Part shown: positions 8,084-16,705 of the stretch, piece by piece
How positions within the stretch are numbered: position 1 is the stretch's first letter
Layout of the letters: each line of letters begins with the position of its first letter
Assembly (NCBI GenBank): GCA_965249175.1
Contig: OZ252227.1
Location: forward strand, 4,836,001 to 4,900,000
Length of the DNA: 64,000 nucleotides
Source: CAZYFH01 sp965249175
GTDB taxonomy: Bacteria; Acidobacteriota; Vicinamibacteria; Vicinamibacterales; UBA8438
Reading direction: 5' to 3'
The notes under the pieces: model-generated
Told to the model about the DNA's origin: nothing
The model's database searches: none
Seen by the model: the letters and a program-made list of their open reading frames with translations, nothing else
Translations under genes and position numbers: made by a program

Positions 8084-10420
8084 TCATCGGACGCCAAACC
8101 CAAACGTCATTCCCGCGTAGACCTCACGGCCCGGCGACGGCTCGTAGTAGCGCCCGCCGAACGCGTTGGTGATGGCGGAAGAGTTGTAGCGCTCGTCGAG
8201 CAGGTTGTCGATGCCGATGAACGGTCGGACGTCCGTATCACCCCACCGGGCGTCCCAGCCAAACCGCAGATCGACAACCGTGTAGGCCCAGTTGGTGACG
8301 GTGTTCGAGTTGTTGAGGACGTACTCGTCGACCCACCGAACATTCAGACCGGACCGCAGGCCGAAAGGCGCGGTGTAGCTGAGCCCGCCAAAGACCCGAT
8401 GCGGGGGTGCACCCGGCTCGTCCTTCCCGGCAAAGTCGTCGCCACCGGTGGCGAACTCCTCGAACACGAAGTCTTGATAGGTATACGCGACGGTCGCATC
8501 GAAGGTGGCGTTCGGTACCCACTCGAGCAGCAGCTCGATCCCGTCGCGCGACGACTTGCCAGCGTTGCGGAAGAAGGTCTGCTCGTCGACGTTCTGGAAC
8601 GAGACAAGTGCGTTGTCCACGGTGGAAACATAGGTTGCCACTTCGTATCGGAGACGGGCTGGCGTGATCAGCCCCCGCACACCGAGCTCGAAGCTCTGCA
8701 GATCCTGCGGATCAAGCTGCTGATTGAAGCCACCCTCGCCAGTCGGCGTGTTCGACAGCTCGACCGTCGTTGGCGTCTCGTAGGCCGTGGCGAAATTGCC
8801 AAAGATGTTCACACCGGGTGCCGCCGCCACCGTCACGCCCACTGAGGGGCTCAGGGCGTCCATGGTCCGGGTGCCCGACTGGTCGCCGTCGTCCAGCTTG
8901 CGGTCGCCGGCACTGAAATCGTAGTAGTCCCAACGGACCCCCGCGGTGAACTGCACACGGTCGTGCGGCGCGACGCTGATCTGGGCGAACGGCCCGGCAG
9001 ACAGCACGTCCTCCGTCTGGTCGACCCGTAGATCGCCGTTGGTTGACATCCCGGCGGGCGTGCTCGGTGGAACCTGCCCGAACTCACGCCGGTCGTCGTT
9101 CTGCGACGAAATATCGAGCCCGGCCGCCAGCTCGAGACCTGTCGAGCCGACCTGCGTGGCCCCGAGATACTCCGACCGCAACCCGTACCCGGTCCGGCCA
9201 AGCTCTACCATCCGGAACACCCCTGAGGCGTTCAGGTCTCGCCACATCCCCCACCCAGTGGCCCGGAAGAGCTGCGACTCGCTAAAGCGATGCTCCACGG
9301 TGAGCCCGCCCTGCCCCTGATTGGCCGCCTCGCCCCAGTTCCGGCTCACGGCGAGCCCTCGCGCCATCGTCGGGTTGTTGCGCGCGTCCTCCTCGTTGAC
9401 AAAGCTGGGACTCTCGGCAAACGGGGTGTCGTACAGGTTGAACACCCCTCGCAACTCCGTGCTGGCAGTCAGATCGTGCCGCACGACGAAGTTGGCCTGG
9501 GTGATCTCGGCGTGGCTGTGGTCGCGGAAGCCGTCAGTCTCGAACCGGCTGACGCTGGCCATGACCTGGGTGCCGGCGTTGCCGCCGTCCAACCTGATTT
9601 GCTGTCGGTTGTAGCCGTGACTGCCGAACTGGATGTCGGGCGTGATGGTGAGACGCCGCGACGTGTCGAACGTCGTGGTCAGGTTGATCACGCCGCCGGC
9701 GGAGTTGCCGTAGAGCACCGAGCTCGGGCCCCGGACCACGTCGATCCGCCCAACGGACCCGAGGTCGACGTTACCCGGTTCGGTCGTGCCGTCAGCTGTC
9801 GTGATCGGAATGCCGTCCTGAATAATCGCGAGCCCACGCAGCCCGAACCGCGGCTGTGGCGCACGGATGCTGATGCCAATGCCGCCGGAGAGCCCATAGT
9901 TGCGCCGGTTCTGGACGAAGAGCCCGGGTATCCCGCGAAGCGCCTCATCGAGCGAGGCCCTGCGCTGCGAGTGCTCGATCGCGGCTCGCTGAATGACGGC
10001 GACAGACTGCGGCACCGCGCCAAGATCCTGTTCCGTCCGCAAAACGGTCACGGTCTCCGCCAACGGCGCGATACTGAGCGTGATGTCGTGATCGCTCGTC
10101 CCGGCGCCCACCGTGACGGTGGCGGGCTCGCCCCGAAATCCCGGCAACGTGGCCATCACGTCGTACCGACCCGCCTCGAGGCGTGTGAGCTCGTAGTTGC
10201 CACGCGCGTCGGTGACAGTCACGCCCACCGTCGCACCAGCGTCGTCCTGCGCCGACACCGTCACGCCAGGGAGCACGGCCCCGCTCTGGTCGACGATCAT
10301 TCCGCCAATCGAGCCCGATCCCTGTTCCGCCTGCACCGGAGCGTGGGTCACCGCGATGAAGACCGCAGCGATACCGCATGCCACGCCGTTAATGAACCGC
10401 CGCCGTAGATTGAACGTCAT
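8084..10420 (-). CDS. TonB-dependent receptor, siderophore-receptor-like, with carboxypeptidase-regulatory-like domain
   Basis: The 778-residue protein starts with a signal peptide (residues 1-31, ending APVQAE), then a CarboxypepD_reg-like domain (GGMIVDQSGAVLPGVTVSAQDDAGATV). The plug carries features of the FecA/FhuA-like group: SLDEALRGIPGLFVQNR, FGLRGLAIIQDGIPI, and DVVRGPSSVLYGNSAGGVINLTT. A beta barrel follows, with the late motif VYAGMTFGFGVR. It extends one or two residues beyond the usual aromatic C-terminus. The stop is 19 bases before the GTG of the next receptor. Being TonB-driven, it would need TonB/ExbBD encoded elsewhere. Iron-complex uptake is the closest analogy but not proven. 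Confidence 0.9.
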   Translation of the reverse strand: MTFNLRRRFINGVACGIAAVFIAVTHAPVQAEQGSGSIGGMIVDQSGAVLPGVTVSAQDDAGATVGVTVTDARGNYELTRLEAGRYDVMATLPGFRGEPATVTVGAGTSDHDITLSIAPLAETVTVLRTEQDLGAVPQSVAVIQRAAIEHSQRRASLDEALRGIPGLFVQNRRNYGLSGGIGISIRAPQPRFGLRGLAIIQDGIPITTADGTTEPGNVDLGSVGRIDVVRGPSSVLYGNSAGGVINLTTTFDTSRRLTITPDIQFGSHGYNRQQIRLDGGNAGTQVMASVSRFETDGFRDHSHAEITQANFVVRHDLTASTELRGVFNLYDTPFAESPSFVNEEDARNNPTMARGLAVSRNWGEAANQGQGGLTVEHRFSESQLFRATGWGMWRDLNASGVFRMVELGRTGYGLRSEYLGATQVGSTGLELAAGLDISSQNDDRREFGQVPPSTPAGMSTNGDLRVDQTEDVLSAGPFAQISVAPHDRVQFTAGVRWDYYDFSAGDRKLDDGDQSGTRTMDALSPSVGVTVAAAPGVNIFGNFATAYETPTTVELSNTPTGEGGFNQQLDPQDLQSFELGVRGLITPARLRYEVATYVSTVDNALVSFQNVDEQTFFRNAGKSSRDGIELLLEWVPNATFDATVAYTYQDFVFEEFATGGDDFAGKDEPGAPPHRVFGGLSYTAPFGLRSGLNVRWVDEYVLNNSNTVTNWAYTVVDLRFGWDARWGDTDVRPFIGIDNLLDERYNSSAITNAFGGRYYEPSPGREVYAGMTFGFGVR

Positions 10421-10474
10421 GCCGACTCCCGTCAGATCATAGAAACAGATCGGGCGGCGGTGTCCGCCCGCGCC

Positions 10475-10876
10475 CTACTGCCTCGTGCCGGTCCACCGGC
10501 CGGCGCCGTACCAGATGAAGCTTCCCTCGTCTCCTCGGATGCTCGTGCCGTCGACTTCGCCCGACAGATTGATCGGCATGTCGCCGTCCAGGTCGGGCAC
10601 GATGAACTCGAACTCGATCGCCGCACCCTCGATCGTGCCCTTGAGCGGCAGAATCATGCGGTCGCCGATGTCAACCTCGCCGGACAACGTCCCGCCGTCC
10701 TGCTCGAACGTGGCGGTCCAGACCGTCTCTCCGGTCTGCGTGTCGAGCAGGATCTCCCAGACTCCACCCACCGTGGACTGCGCCCGACCCACGAGCCCGA
10801 GCACGCCAGCGGCCAGAAGCAGCGTGGCCGCAACACACGACGTCATCGTCATAGGCCGAGCCGTCGTCATATTCAT
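10475..10876 (-). CDS. Small secreted beta-rich protein of the receptor operon, unknown function
   Basis: A 133-residue product with a signal peptide (MTMTSCVAATLLLAAGVLGLVGRAQS). The mature part is Gly-rich with alternating polar and hydrophobic residues (GGVWEILLDTQTGETVWTATFEQDGGTLSGEV ... GAGRWTGTRQ), which suggests an all-beta sandwich or small barrel. The ATG at 10876 overlaps the stop of the upstream gene in an ATGA, which fixes the start. I recognise no characterised family. Its place between another secreted protein and two TonB receptors suggests a periplasmic or surface accessory role; that is inference. Confidence 0.7.
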   Translation of the reverse strand: MNMTTARPMTMTSCVAATLLLAAGVLGLVGRAQSTVGGVWEILLDTQTGETVWTATFEQDGGTLSGEVDIGDRMILPLKGTIEGAAIEFEFIVPDLDGDMPINLSGEVDGTSIRGDEGSFIWYGAGRWTGTRQ

Positions 10877-11469
10877 GGCTGGGCTCCCGGCGCGTCGAGG
10901 TTCTTGGTCAGCCACATGATCCCAAAGTTGAAGAAGTCCTCGTCATCGATCGAGATCTGCTGGTTGATCCGGTAAGCGGCCGGCGACACGAAATGGCTCC
11001 GCCCCTTGAGGGCGAAGACGTGCTCGTCGTGGCTGATCGCGGGCGTCTCCCAGAACGTGCTGTAGTAGCCTCCGAGGTCGCCGCCGAGTGGCCCGTACTG
11101 AAAGATAGAAAAGCCGGCGTCGTACCTCACGAAACGGGTCATGCTCTGCCCGTTCATGCCGAATTCGTAAAACATGACCCCGTCGCCGTTCAACGTCGTT
11201 CCGTCCTCGTTCTCCATCACGATCGCGACCGCCAGGTAGCGGTTGTTGACATGCGTGATGGTCTCGGTGCCGGTCCATTTCCCCGGCGGGACCAGACCGG
11301 TCTCAGGCGGGTTCCACTCGATCTCCCACTCGCCGAGGAAATAGCGGGGATCGAACGGCGGCATCATTTCGGCCCCACTCGTCGGGCCCTTCTGCGCCGA
11401 ACCGCCGGCGTAGATCGGGACGCCGACAATAATGAGGATGGCCGCCAAAACAAAGCGCGTCATTCGCAT
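10873..11469 (-). CDS. Secreted lipocalin/DUF1579-like protein, first gene of the receptor operon
   Basis: A 198-residue product from the ATG at 11469 (MRMTRFVLAAILIIVGVPIYAGGSAQ signal peptide). The frame is open eight codons further upstream, but those codons precede the signal sequence. The mature protein contains FLGEWEIEWNPPETGLVPPGKWTGTETITHVNNRYLAV and later FYEFGMNGQSMTRFVRYDAG, a pattern like DUF1579 or other lipocalin-like eight-stranded barrels that bind hydrophobic ligands. The likeness is by eye only. It leads the minus-strand operon running through two TonB-dependent receptors. A ligand-binding role would fit but is not shown. Confidence 0.65.
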   Translation of the reverse strand: MRMTRFVLAAILIIVGVPIYAGGSAQKGPTSGAEMMPPFDPRYFLGEWEIEWNPPETGLVPPGKWTGTETITHVNNRYLAVAIVMENEDGTTLNGDGVMFYEFGMNGQSMTRFVRYDAGFSIFQYGPLGGDLGGYYSTFWETPAISHDEHVFALKGRSHFVSPAAYRINQQISIDDEDFFNFGIMWLTKNLDAPGAQP

Positions 11470-11709
11470 CGTTCGCGAGTCCTGCCGTTCCAACCCGTCA
11501 CCGGAGGTCCTGAAGACCGCGTGGCGACGGCGTCGCCCGGCCTATATTACGAGCCGCCCGCGAAACCCGTCAAGGACCTAACAGCACTACTGAGCAACAA
11601 CTTACGGTCGTGCTTCATATGTGCCCGGCAATCCGATCGGAATCGCCCACCACGCACGAGGCGCGTTGATCCCGTCGCGCAGCCGTGATAGAACCTCCGC
11701 ACGCCACCC

Positions 11710-12093
11710 ATGCCGCGCTACCCCGTCAGCACCGCGGTCGTTATCGGATTCGCGACTGTGGCCGCGACGACCATGGCCGCCGGGCAAGACGTGGTGCAGC
11801 TCGTGACGGTCGTCGGCTGTCTCAGGCAGGACCCGGGCGAGCTGCCGTGGATGCTCGAGCGCGCCACCGACGGCACGGAGACCGCCACCGCGTTTACCAG
11901 CGAGGACGAGATCGAGCGCTCCGGCGCCGAAGCGCTCGGCGCGCTGGAGTACCGGCTCCTTGGCGTCAGTGAGTTCGGAGTCGAGCCTCACATCGGTCAC
12001 AAGGTTCAGGTCAAGGGCCTGAAGCTGCGGTACGAGGACGAATGGCGTCTCAACATCACGTCGTTCCAACACCTGACGCCGAGCTGCGAGTAG
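11710..12093 (+). CDS. Small secreted protein, unknown function
   Basis: The 127-residue protein has a signal peptide (residues 1-25, ending TMAAGQ) and a compact mature part with VVQLVTVVGCLRQDPGELPWMLERATDG and YRLLGVSEFGVEPHIGHKVQVKGLKLRYEDEWRLNITSFQHLTPSCE. The two cysteines (near residues 37 and 126) could form a disulfide. The HIGHKVQVKG segment looks like the core of a small OB-fold-type secreted protein, but no named family can be given. It is on the plus strand, about 240 bases from the divergent receptor operon and 50 bases before the transporter gene. The upstream 240-base gap holds no gene that I can see. Confidence 0.65.
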   Translation: MPRYPVSTAVVIGFATVAATTMAAGQDVVQLVTVVGCLRQDPGELPWMLERATDGTETATAFTSEDEIERSGAEALGALEYRLLGVSEFGVEPHIGHKVQVKGLKLRYEDEWRLNITSFQHLTPSCE

Positions 12094-12144
12094 GACGCCG
12101 GCGAGACTCATTCTCACTGAGGCGACACGCGAGGAGACACCCGA

Positions 12145-13416
12145 ATGACTGACGCGACCGAGTCACCGACGACCCCCGCCTCAGCGCCGCCGGCCGCGGC
12201 GGGCAACCGCTGGCTGCCCCTCATGGGCGGTGTGTTGATGAATCTGGCGCTCGGGGTCATCTATGCCTGGTCCGTCTTCGTGCAGCCGATCGAAGAGGAG
12301 TTCGGCTGGACGCGCGCGGACACGTCGGTGGTGTTCACGATCGCCATCCTGTCGATCGGCTCGTGGTTCGTCGTCGCGGGCCTGCTACAAGATCGGTTCG
12401 GCCCACGCCCAATCGCCGCGTTCGGCGGTGTGCTGTACGCCGTCGGTTTCTTTCTGGCGAGTCAGACGGAGTCGCTCATCTGGCTCTACGTCGCGTTCGG
12501 CGCGCTGGCCGGAGCCGGCAACGGCTTCGGGTACGCAGTGCCCATCCCCGTGTGCTCGAAGTGGTTCCCCGACAAGCGGGGTCTGGCGGTCGGTCTGGCG
12601 GTCGGTGGGTACGGCGCGGGTTCGGGCATCTTCGGACCGCTGGCGACCAACGTCTTGATCCCCGACTACGGCTGGCGGACGACGATGCAGCTGTACGGCC
12701 TCGCGTTTCTCGTGATCACGTTGGTCGCCGCCTGGCTCCTCAAGAACCCTCCCGAGGGTTACAAACCGCCTGGCTGGGCACCCGCCGCGCAGGCCAAGGT
12801 GGCCACCACCCGGTCGAGTCGGGACATTCCGACCGGCGAGATGGTGAAGATGCCGACGTTCTACTTTCTCTGGGTCGCGTACTGTCTGGGTGCCGCCGCG
12901 GGCCTGATGGTGATTAGCCAGCTCGTGCCATTCGGGACCGGCGCCGGCCTGAGCGTTGCGGCCGCCTCGCTCGGTCTCACGCTGGGCGCGGTAGGCAATG
13001 CGGGTGGTCGCGTGCTCTCGGGGTGGATGTCGGACACGTTCGGGAGGCTGAACACGATGCGCCTGATGATCCTCATCTCCGCGATCGCGATGCCGCTCTT
13101 CTATACGTTCCGGGAGCAGGTGGTCTGGTTCTACCTGTTCATCGTCATCGTGTACTACTGCTATGGCACGCTGCTCTCGGTGTTCGCGTCGACGTCGGCC
13201 GATTTCTTCGGCACGAAGCACCTCGGCGTCAACTACGGCCTGCTCTTCTCTGCATGGGGGATCGCAGGCCTCGTTGGACCCGTGATCGCAGGCAGCATCT
13301 TCGACCGTTTCGGTAACTACCAGTTCGCCTTCTTCGCAGCGGCCGCCATGTCGGTCGTGGCGCTGCTGTCGCTGATGATGGCGAAGAACCCCGCGGAGGC
13401 ACAGGCGACCGCCTAG
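12145..13416 (+). CDS. MFS transporter, OFA (oxalate/formate antiporter-like) family
   Basis: The 423-residue protein has 12 predicted membrane helices and begins with a proline/alanine-rich cytoplasmic tail. The first helix motif NLALGVIYAWSVFVQPIEEEFGWTRADTSVVFT is characteristic of the OFA branch of the major facilitator superfamily. LLQDRFGPRP after helix 2 and CSKWFPDKRGLAVGLAVGGYGAGSG around helices 4-5 agree. OFA members exchange or import small carboxylates such as oxalate, formate or pyruvate; substrates cannot be told from sequence. A second carboxylate-type transporter starts 64 bases downstream on the same strand. Confidence 0.9.
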   Translation: MTDATESPTTPASAPPAAAGNRWLPLMGGVLMNLALGVIYAWSVFVQPIEEEFGWTRADTSVVFTIAILSIGSWFVVAGLLQDRFGPRPIAAFGGVLYAVGFFLASQTESLIWLYVAFGALAGAGNGFGYAVPIPVCSKWFPDKRGLAVGLAVGGYGAGSGIFGPLATNVLIPDYGWRTTMQLYGLAFLVITLVAAWLLKNPPEGYKPPGWAPAAQAKVATTRSSRDIPTGEMVKMPTFYFLWVAYCLGAAAGLMVISQLVPFGTGAGLSVAAASLGLTLGAVGNAGGRVLSGWMSDTFGRLNTMRLMILISAIAMPLFYTFREQVVWFYLFIVIVYYCYGTLLSVFASTSADFFGTKHLGVNYGLLFSAWGIAGLVGPVIAGSIFDRFGNYQFAFFAAAAMSVVALLSLMMAKNPAEAQATA

Positions 13417-13480
13417 CTGCCGCCCGGGGCGGCACGGGCGCGAGAGTCGCGCCCTCCAAGGCTGCTAGCCCCTACTCGTC

Positions 13481-14881
13481 ATGTCCACCGTATCCTCGTC
13501 GTCTCTGGTCGGGTTCGTCGGCGATGCCGGCGATCGGTTGTGCCGCTTTACCCAGCGGTGGATCCCCGACTCGTGGGTCGTGTGCATGATTCTCACGGTC
13601 GTGGCCATCGTGCTGGCGATGGCCGCCGCCGATGCAAGCCTCAACGAGGCCGTGCTCGCGTGGGGCGGCGGCATGTGGGCGCTGCTCGAGCTGGCCATGC
13701 AGTTCTCGATCGCCATGATCGCGGCGCACGCGTGCGTCTCATCGCGCCCGGTGTTCACCTTGCTCGACAAGCTCGCCGGCCTGCCGGACAAGAACCGCCC
13801 GCTGCAGGCCATCGCGCTGATCGGTTTCTACTCGCTGACCACGGCCTACTTGAACTGGGCGCTGAGCGTGGTCGCCTCGGCGCTGTTCGTGCCGTTCGTC
13901 GCGCGGCACAATCCGAAAGCCGATATCCGGGTTCTGATTGCCGCGGCCTATCTCGGCCTCGGTACCGTCTGGCACGGTGGGTTCTCGGGTTCTGCACCCC
14001 TCATTCTCGCCACACCCGGGAACCCACTCCTGGCACCCGCCACCGGCGAGCCGGTGATTGACCGCCTGATCCCGGTGACCGAGACCCTCCTCATTCCGTT
14101 CAATTTGATCTACGTCGTCATCATCGGGGCCGTCGCGCTGGCGACGGTCGTCGCGCTGCACCCGCGCGGCAAGCCGCAGACCCTCACCAAAGAGCAGATC
14201 GATCAGATGATGCCGGCGCTGCCGGAGGTGGACCCGGCGGACACACCCGCCGGGCGGATGGAATCGCATCGTGGCTGGATCGTCTTCGCCGCCATCTTGA
14301 TCGGCTATCCCCTCGGCTACTCGATGGTCACGCGCGGCTTCGGGGCCACCTGGACGATCAACGCCTTCAACGCGGTGTTTCTGGTCTCGGCGCTGCTCCT
14401 GCAGGGGCGGCCGGCGAATCTCGTGAAGGCGTTCGGGAACGGCGCGCGCACGGCGTCCGGCGTCATTCTGCAGTTTCCGTTCTACGCCGGTATCTTCGGC
14501 GTGATCAACAACACTGAGCTCGGAAGCTGGCTGGGCGCGTTGTTCGTCGAGATCGCGACCACCGAGACCTACCCGCTGGTCGTCTACTTCTACTCGGGGT
14601 TCATGAACCTCTTTGTGCCATCAGCCGGCTCGAAGTGGCTGATCGAGGCACCGTATCTCCTACCGGCCGCCCGCGAGCTGGGCGTGTCAGCAACGACCAC
14701 GGTGCTGGCATACGCATACGGCGATTCGACGACGAACCTGATCCAGCCGTTTTGGGCGATCCCGATCCTGACGGTGACGCGACTGAAGTTCGGGGACGTG
14801 CTCGGCTACACCGGCATCGTGGCGATCGTCTGCATGATCACCAGCGTCATAGCGATGCTGTTGATCCCGGCGACGCTGTGA
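13481..14881 (+). CDS. atoE: Short-chain fatty acid transporter, AtoE family
   Basis: The 466-residue polytopic inner-membrane protein matches the AtoE/SCFA transporter family. Evidence includes FTQRWIPDSWVVCMILTVVAIVLAM in helix 1, FYSLTTAYLNWALSVVASALFVPFVAR, LIAAAYLGLGTVWHGGFSGSAPLILATPGNP, and the conserved late block LFVPSAGSKWLIEAPYLLPAARELGVSATTTVLAYAYGDSTTNLIQPFW. AtoE-type proteins import short-chain fatty acids. No thiolase or CoA-transferase gene is adjacent, so the pathway served cannot be fixed. The gene follows the OFA transporter on the same strand and may be co-transcribed. Confidence 0.88.
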   Translation: MSTVSSSSLVGFVGDAGDRLCRFTQRWIPDSWVVCMILTVVAIVLAMAAADASLNEAVLAWGGGMWALLELAMQFSIAMIAAHACVSSRPVFTLLDKLAGLPDKNRPLQAIALIGFYSLTTAYLNWALSVVASALFVPFVARHNPKADIRVLIAAAYLGLGTVWHGGFSGSAPLILATPGNPLLAPATGEPVIDRLIPVTETLLIPFNLIYVVIIGAVALATVVALHPRGKPQTLTKEQIDQMMPALPEVDPADTPAGRMESHRGWIVFAAILIGYPLGYSMVTRGFGATWTINAFNAVFLVSALLLQGRPANLVKAFGNGARTASGVILQFPFYAGIFGVINNTELGSWLGALFVEIATTETYPLVVYFYSGFMNLFVPSAGSKWLIEAPYLLPAARELGVSATTTVLAYAYGDSTTNLIQPFWAIPILTVTRLKFGDVLGYTGIVAIVCMITSVIAMLLIPATL

Positions 14882-14908
14882 GGCCCGATCCGGCGGCGGG
14901 GTGCAGCG

Positions 14909-15367
14909 TCAGCGTCGCGGGGGGCGACCACGCTCGCGCCCCGGCGGTCCCGGGCCAAAGCGCCGGTCGCGCCGTGGGGGGCGTCGCTCGTTGCCGAGTC
15001 GGACGATCTCGTCCTCGAAGACCTCCAACTGCGCGGTCGTGAGGATGTCTGCGATTGCGGTCCGGAAGTCGGCCTGCTCGGTCTCGAAGCGCGCGCGCAC
15101 CTCCCGATTGACCTCCCGAAAGCGCTGACGGCGCGTCTCGAAGAGCTGCTCGAGCCGAACCCGCTGATCGGCGGTGAGCTCCATTTCCGACGACAACCGC
15201 TCGAGGAGCATCCGCGGCGGCGGCCCACCTCGACCGCCCGGCGGCCCCAGGCCCGTCCGTGGGCCCGGCGCGAGCCAGGGCGTGACGAGCGCCCCCGCGC
15301 CCACGCCCACCAAGAACACGGCGACGACGAACATCCCAACCCAGGCGCGCCCCGGTGCCGCAGTCAT
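14909..15367 (-). CDS. Periplasmic Spy/CnrX-like sensor protein
   Basis: The 152-residue protein has an N-terminal membrane anchor (MFVVAVFLVGVGAGALVTPWL), a Gly/Pro-rich linker, then a helical hairpin (LERLSSEMELTADQRVRLEQLFETRRQRFREVNREVRARFETEQADFRTAIADILTTAQLEVFEDEI). It ends in an Arg/Pro/Gly-rich tail. The LTADQ and LTTAQ segments match the LTxxQ repeats of CpxP/Spy and CnrX/ZraP-like proteins, which sense metals or misfolded proteins in the periplasm. It overlaps the upstream anti-sigma gene by four bases (ATGA). With that gene and the ECF sigma gene it makes a stress-sensing module like CnrYXH. Confidence 0.8.
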   Translation of the reverse strand: MTAAPGRAWVGMFVVAVFLVGVGAGALVTPWLAPGPRTGLGPPGGRGGPPPRMLLERLSSEMELTADQRVRLEQLFETRRQRFREVNREVRARFETEQADFRTAIADILTTAQLEVFEDEIVRLGNERRPPRRDRRFGPGPPGRERGRPPRR

Positions 15368-15882
15368 GGCACCGTCTCCAACGGATCGTCGGGGTCGGCC
15401 GTCAGGACCGCGTCGAGCAGCACATCGGCGGAGACGTCGACCTGGGAGAGCAGCATGAACGTCGGCCTTGCATCCGTTGGCGCATCATCACTCCAGGCGG
15501 TCACGAGATCGACGAACTCGATCGGTTGAGGTGCATCCAGCGGACCGGACGTCCGGAGACCCACTGCCGCGAGGAACAGCGCGGTCGCCACAGGCGCGAG
15601 GCGCAACGTCCAGGCGCGCCAGTCCACGGCGTCGAGCCAGCTGCCGGTCGGCTCGAGCTTCGCCATCACCCGAGCGGCAAAGTCCGGAGGGGTGTCCCAG
15701 TCGGGTCGGGCGGCCAGCGCGACGCGCACGGCGCGCTGCGCGTCACGAGCGTCACGGCAGGCGGCGCATGCGGCAAGGTGGAGCCGCACGGCGCGATCCC
15801 GCGCCTCGTCCGTGGGCCCGTCGAGGGTGCCGTCAGCGTCCCGCACGATGAACGGTCGCGCCTCGTCGCAGTTCATGACCAT
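15364..15882 (-). CDS. Zinc-binding (ZAS-type) anti-sigma factor
   Basis: A 172-residue protein starting MVMNCDEARPFIVRDADGTL. Its putative zinc-binding signature is HLAACAACRDA (H-x3-C-x2-C, about residues 35-43) plus Cys5, as in zf-HC2/ZAS anti-sigma factors. A single membrane helix follows near residues 95-112 (LRLAPVATALFLAAVGL), with a short periplasmic C-terminus. It starts 7 bases after the sigma factor stop. It should hold the sigma factor at the membrane until an envelope signal arrives. A second ATG two codons later is equally possible as the start. Confidence 0.85.
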   Translation of the reverse strand: MVMNCDEARPFIVRDADGTLDGPTDEARDRAVRLHLAACAACRDARDAQRAVRVALAARPDWDTPPDFAARVMAKLEPTGSWLDAVDWRAWTLRLAPVATALFLAAVGLRTSGPLDAPQPIEFVDLVTAWSDDAPTDARPTFMLLSQVDVSADVLLDAVLTADPDDPLETVP

Positions 15883-15889
15883 GCCTCAC

Positions 15890-16489
15890 TCACACCCGGT
15901 GTGCTCGTCGCGCGGTGCCGACGACTGACCTGAGCAGCGGCCGAAGCCGTTGCCGCGCCCGAAAGATCCGCGACTCCACCGTGCCGATCGGCGTGGCCAT
16001 GATGGCCGCGATCTCTTTGTAGTCCAGCCCCTCGACATCCCGCAAGATCACGGCGACGCGGAGATCAGCTGGGAGCGTGGCCAGCGCCCGATCGATCGCG
16101 TCGCGCGCAACGAGCGTCTCCTCGGCGTCCGGGATGCCCGACGGCACCTCGTCGGCATCCGCCGCCTCCGCGTCGCCGACCGGAACCCACCCTTCGAGGT
16201 GCCTCCGTCGGGAGCGCCGGTCGAGCGCTGTCCGGGACGCGTTGGTGGCGATGCGGTAGAGCCACGTCTTGAAGGTGCTGTCGCCGCGAAACCGCGCCAG
16301 CCCATCGTACGCCCGCACGAACGTGTCCTGCGCGACGTCTTCAGCCGCGCTATGGTCGCGAAGCATCGCCTGCGCATAGTTCACGATCCGCGTTTGATAG
16401 CGACGGACGAGCGTCTCGAACGCGTGGAGGTCGCCCGCCCTCGCCTCCTCCACAAGCTTCCGGTCCGCATCACGTGCATCGCGTTCCAC
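15890..16489 (-). CDS. ECF-type RNA polymerase sigma factor
   Basis: The 199-residue protein has sigma region 2 (FETLVRRYQTRIVNYAQAMLRDHSAAEDVAQDTFVRAYDGLARFRGDSTFKTWLYRIATNASRTALDRRSRR) and sigma region 4 (LATLPADLRVAVILRDVEGLDYKEIAAIMATPIGTVESRIFRARQRLRPLL). Regions 1 and 3 are missing, as expected for group 4 (ECF) sigma factors. The start is GTG at 16489. It heads an operon with its anti-sigma factor and a Spy/CnrX-like sensor, and faces a divergent Spy-like gene across 216 bases, a likely target. The subgroup resembles RpoE/SigW-like ECFs. Confidence 0.93.
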   Translation of the reverse strand: MERDARDADRKLVEEARAGDLHAFETLVRRYQTRIVNYAQAMLRDHSAAEDVAQDTFVRAYDGLARFRGDSTFKTWLYRIATNASRTALDRRSRRRHLEGWVPVGDAEAADADEVPSGIPDAEETLVARDAIDRALATLPADLRVAVILRDVEGLDYKEIAAIMATPIGTVESRIFRARQRLRPLLRSVVGTARRAHRV

Positions 16490-16705
16490 GGTATGACCGC
16501 GCCCGGCACGCCGGTCGTCACAGGCTGTCGCGCATCATACAGGCGCCCGCGCGCGGCTTCCGTGTCAGCGCCGTACAGACAGAGACTTCGAGCACCCGCC
16601 GTTTCTTCCCCTGATTCGGTTGACGTCGCGTGACTCGCGACCTCGTGTCCGAGGGGAATATTTCGTCGAGGTGCCGGGTCGATAGACACAACGAAGGAGG
16701 ACGCA

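Noticed and set aside
11470..11709. Divergent gap searched for tRNA or small RNA genes
   Set aside because: No cloverleaf, T-arm motif or terminator hairpin could be seen; no tRNA was recognised elsewhere in the window either.
13455..13475. GGCTGCTAGCC upstream of atoE as a solo end of an R1 element
   Set aside because: Only about 10 bases match the element end and no partner arm is found.
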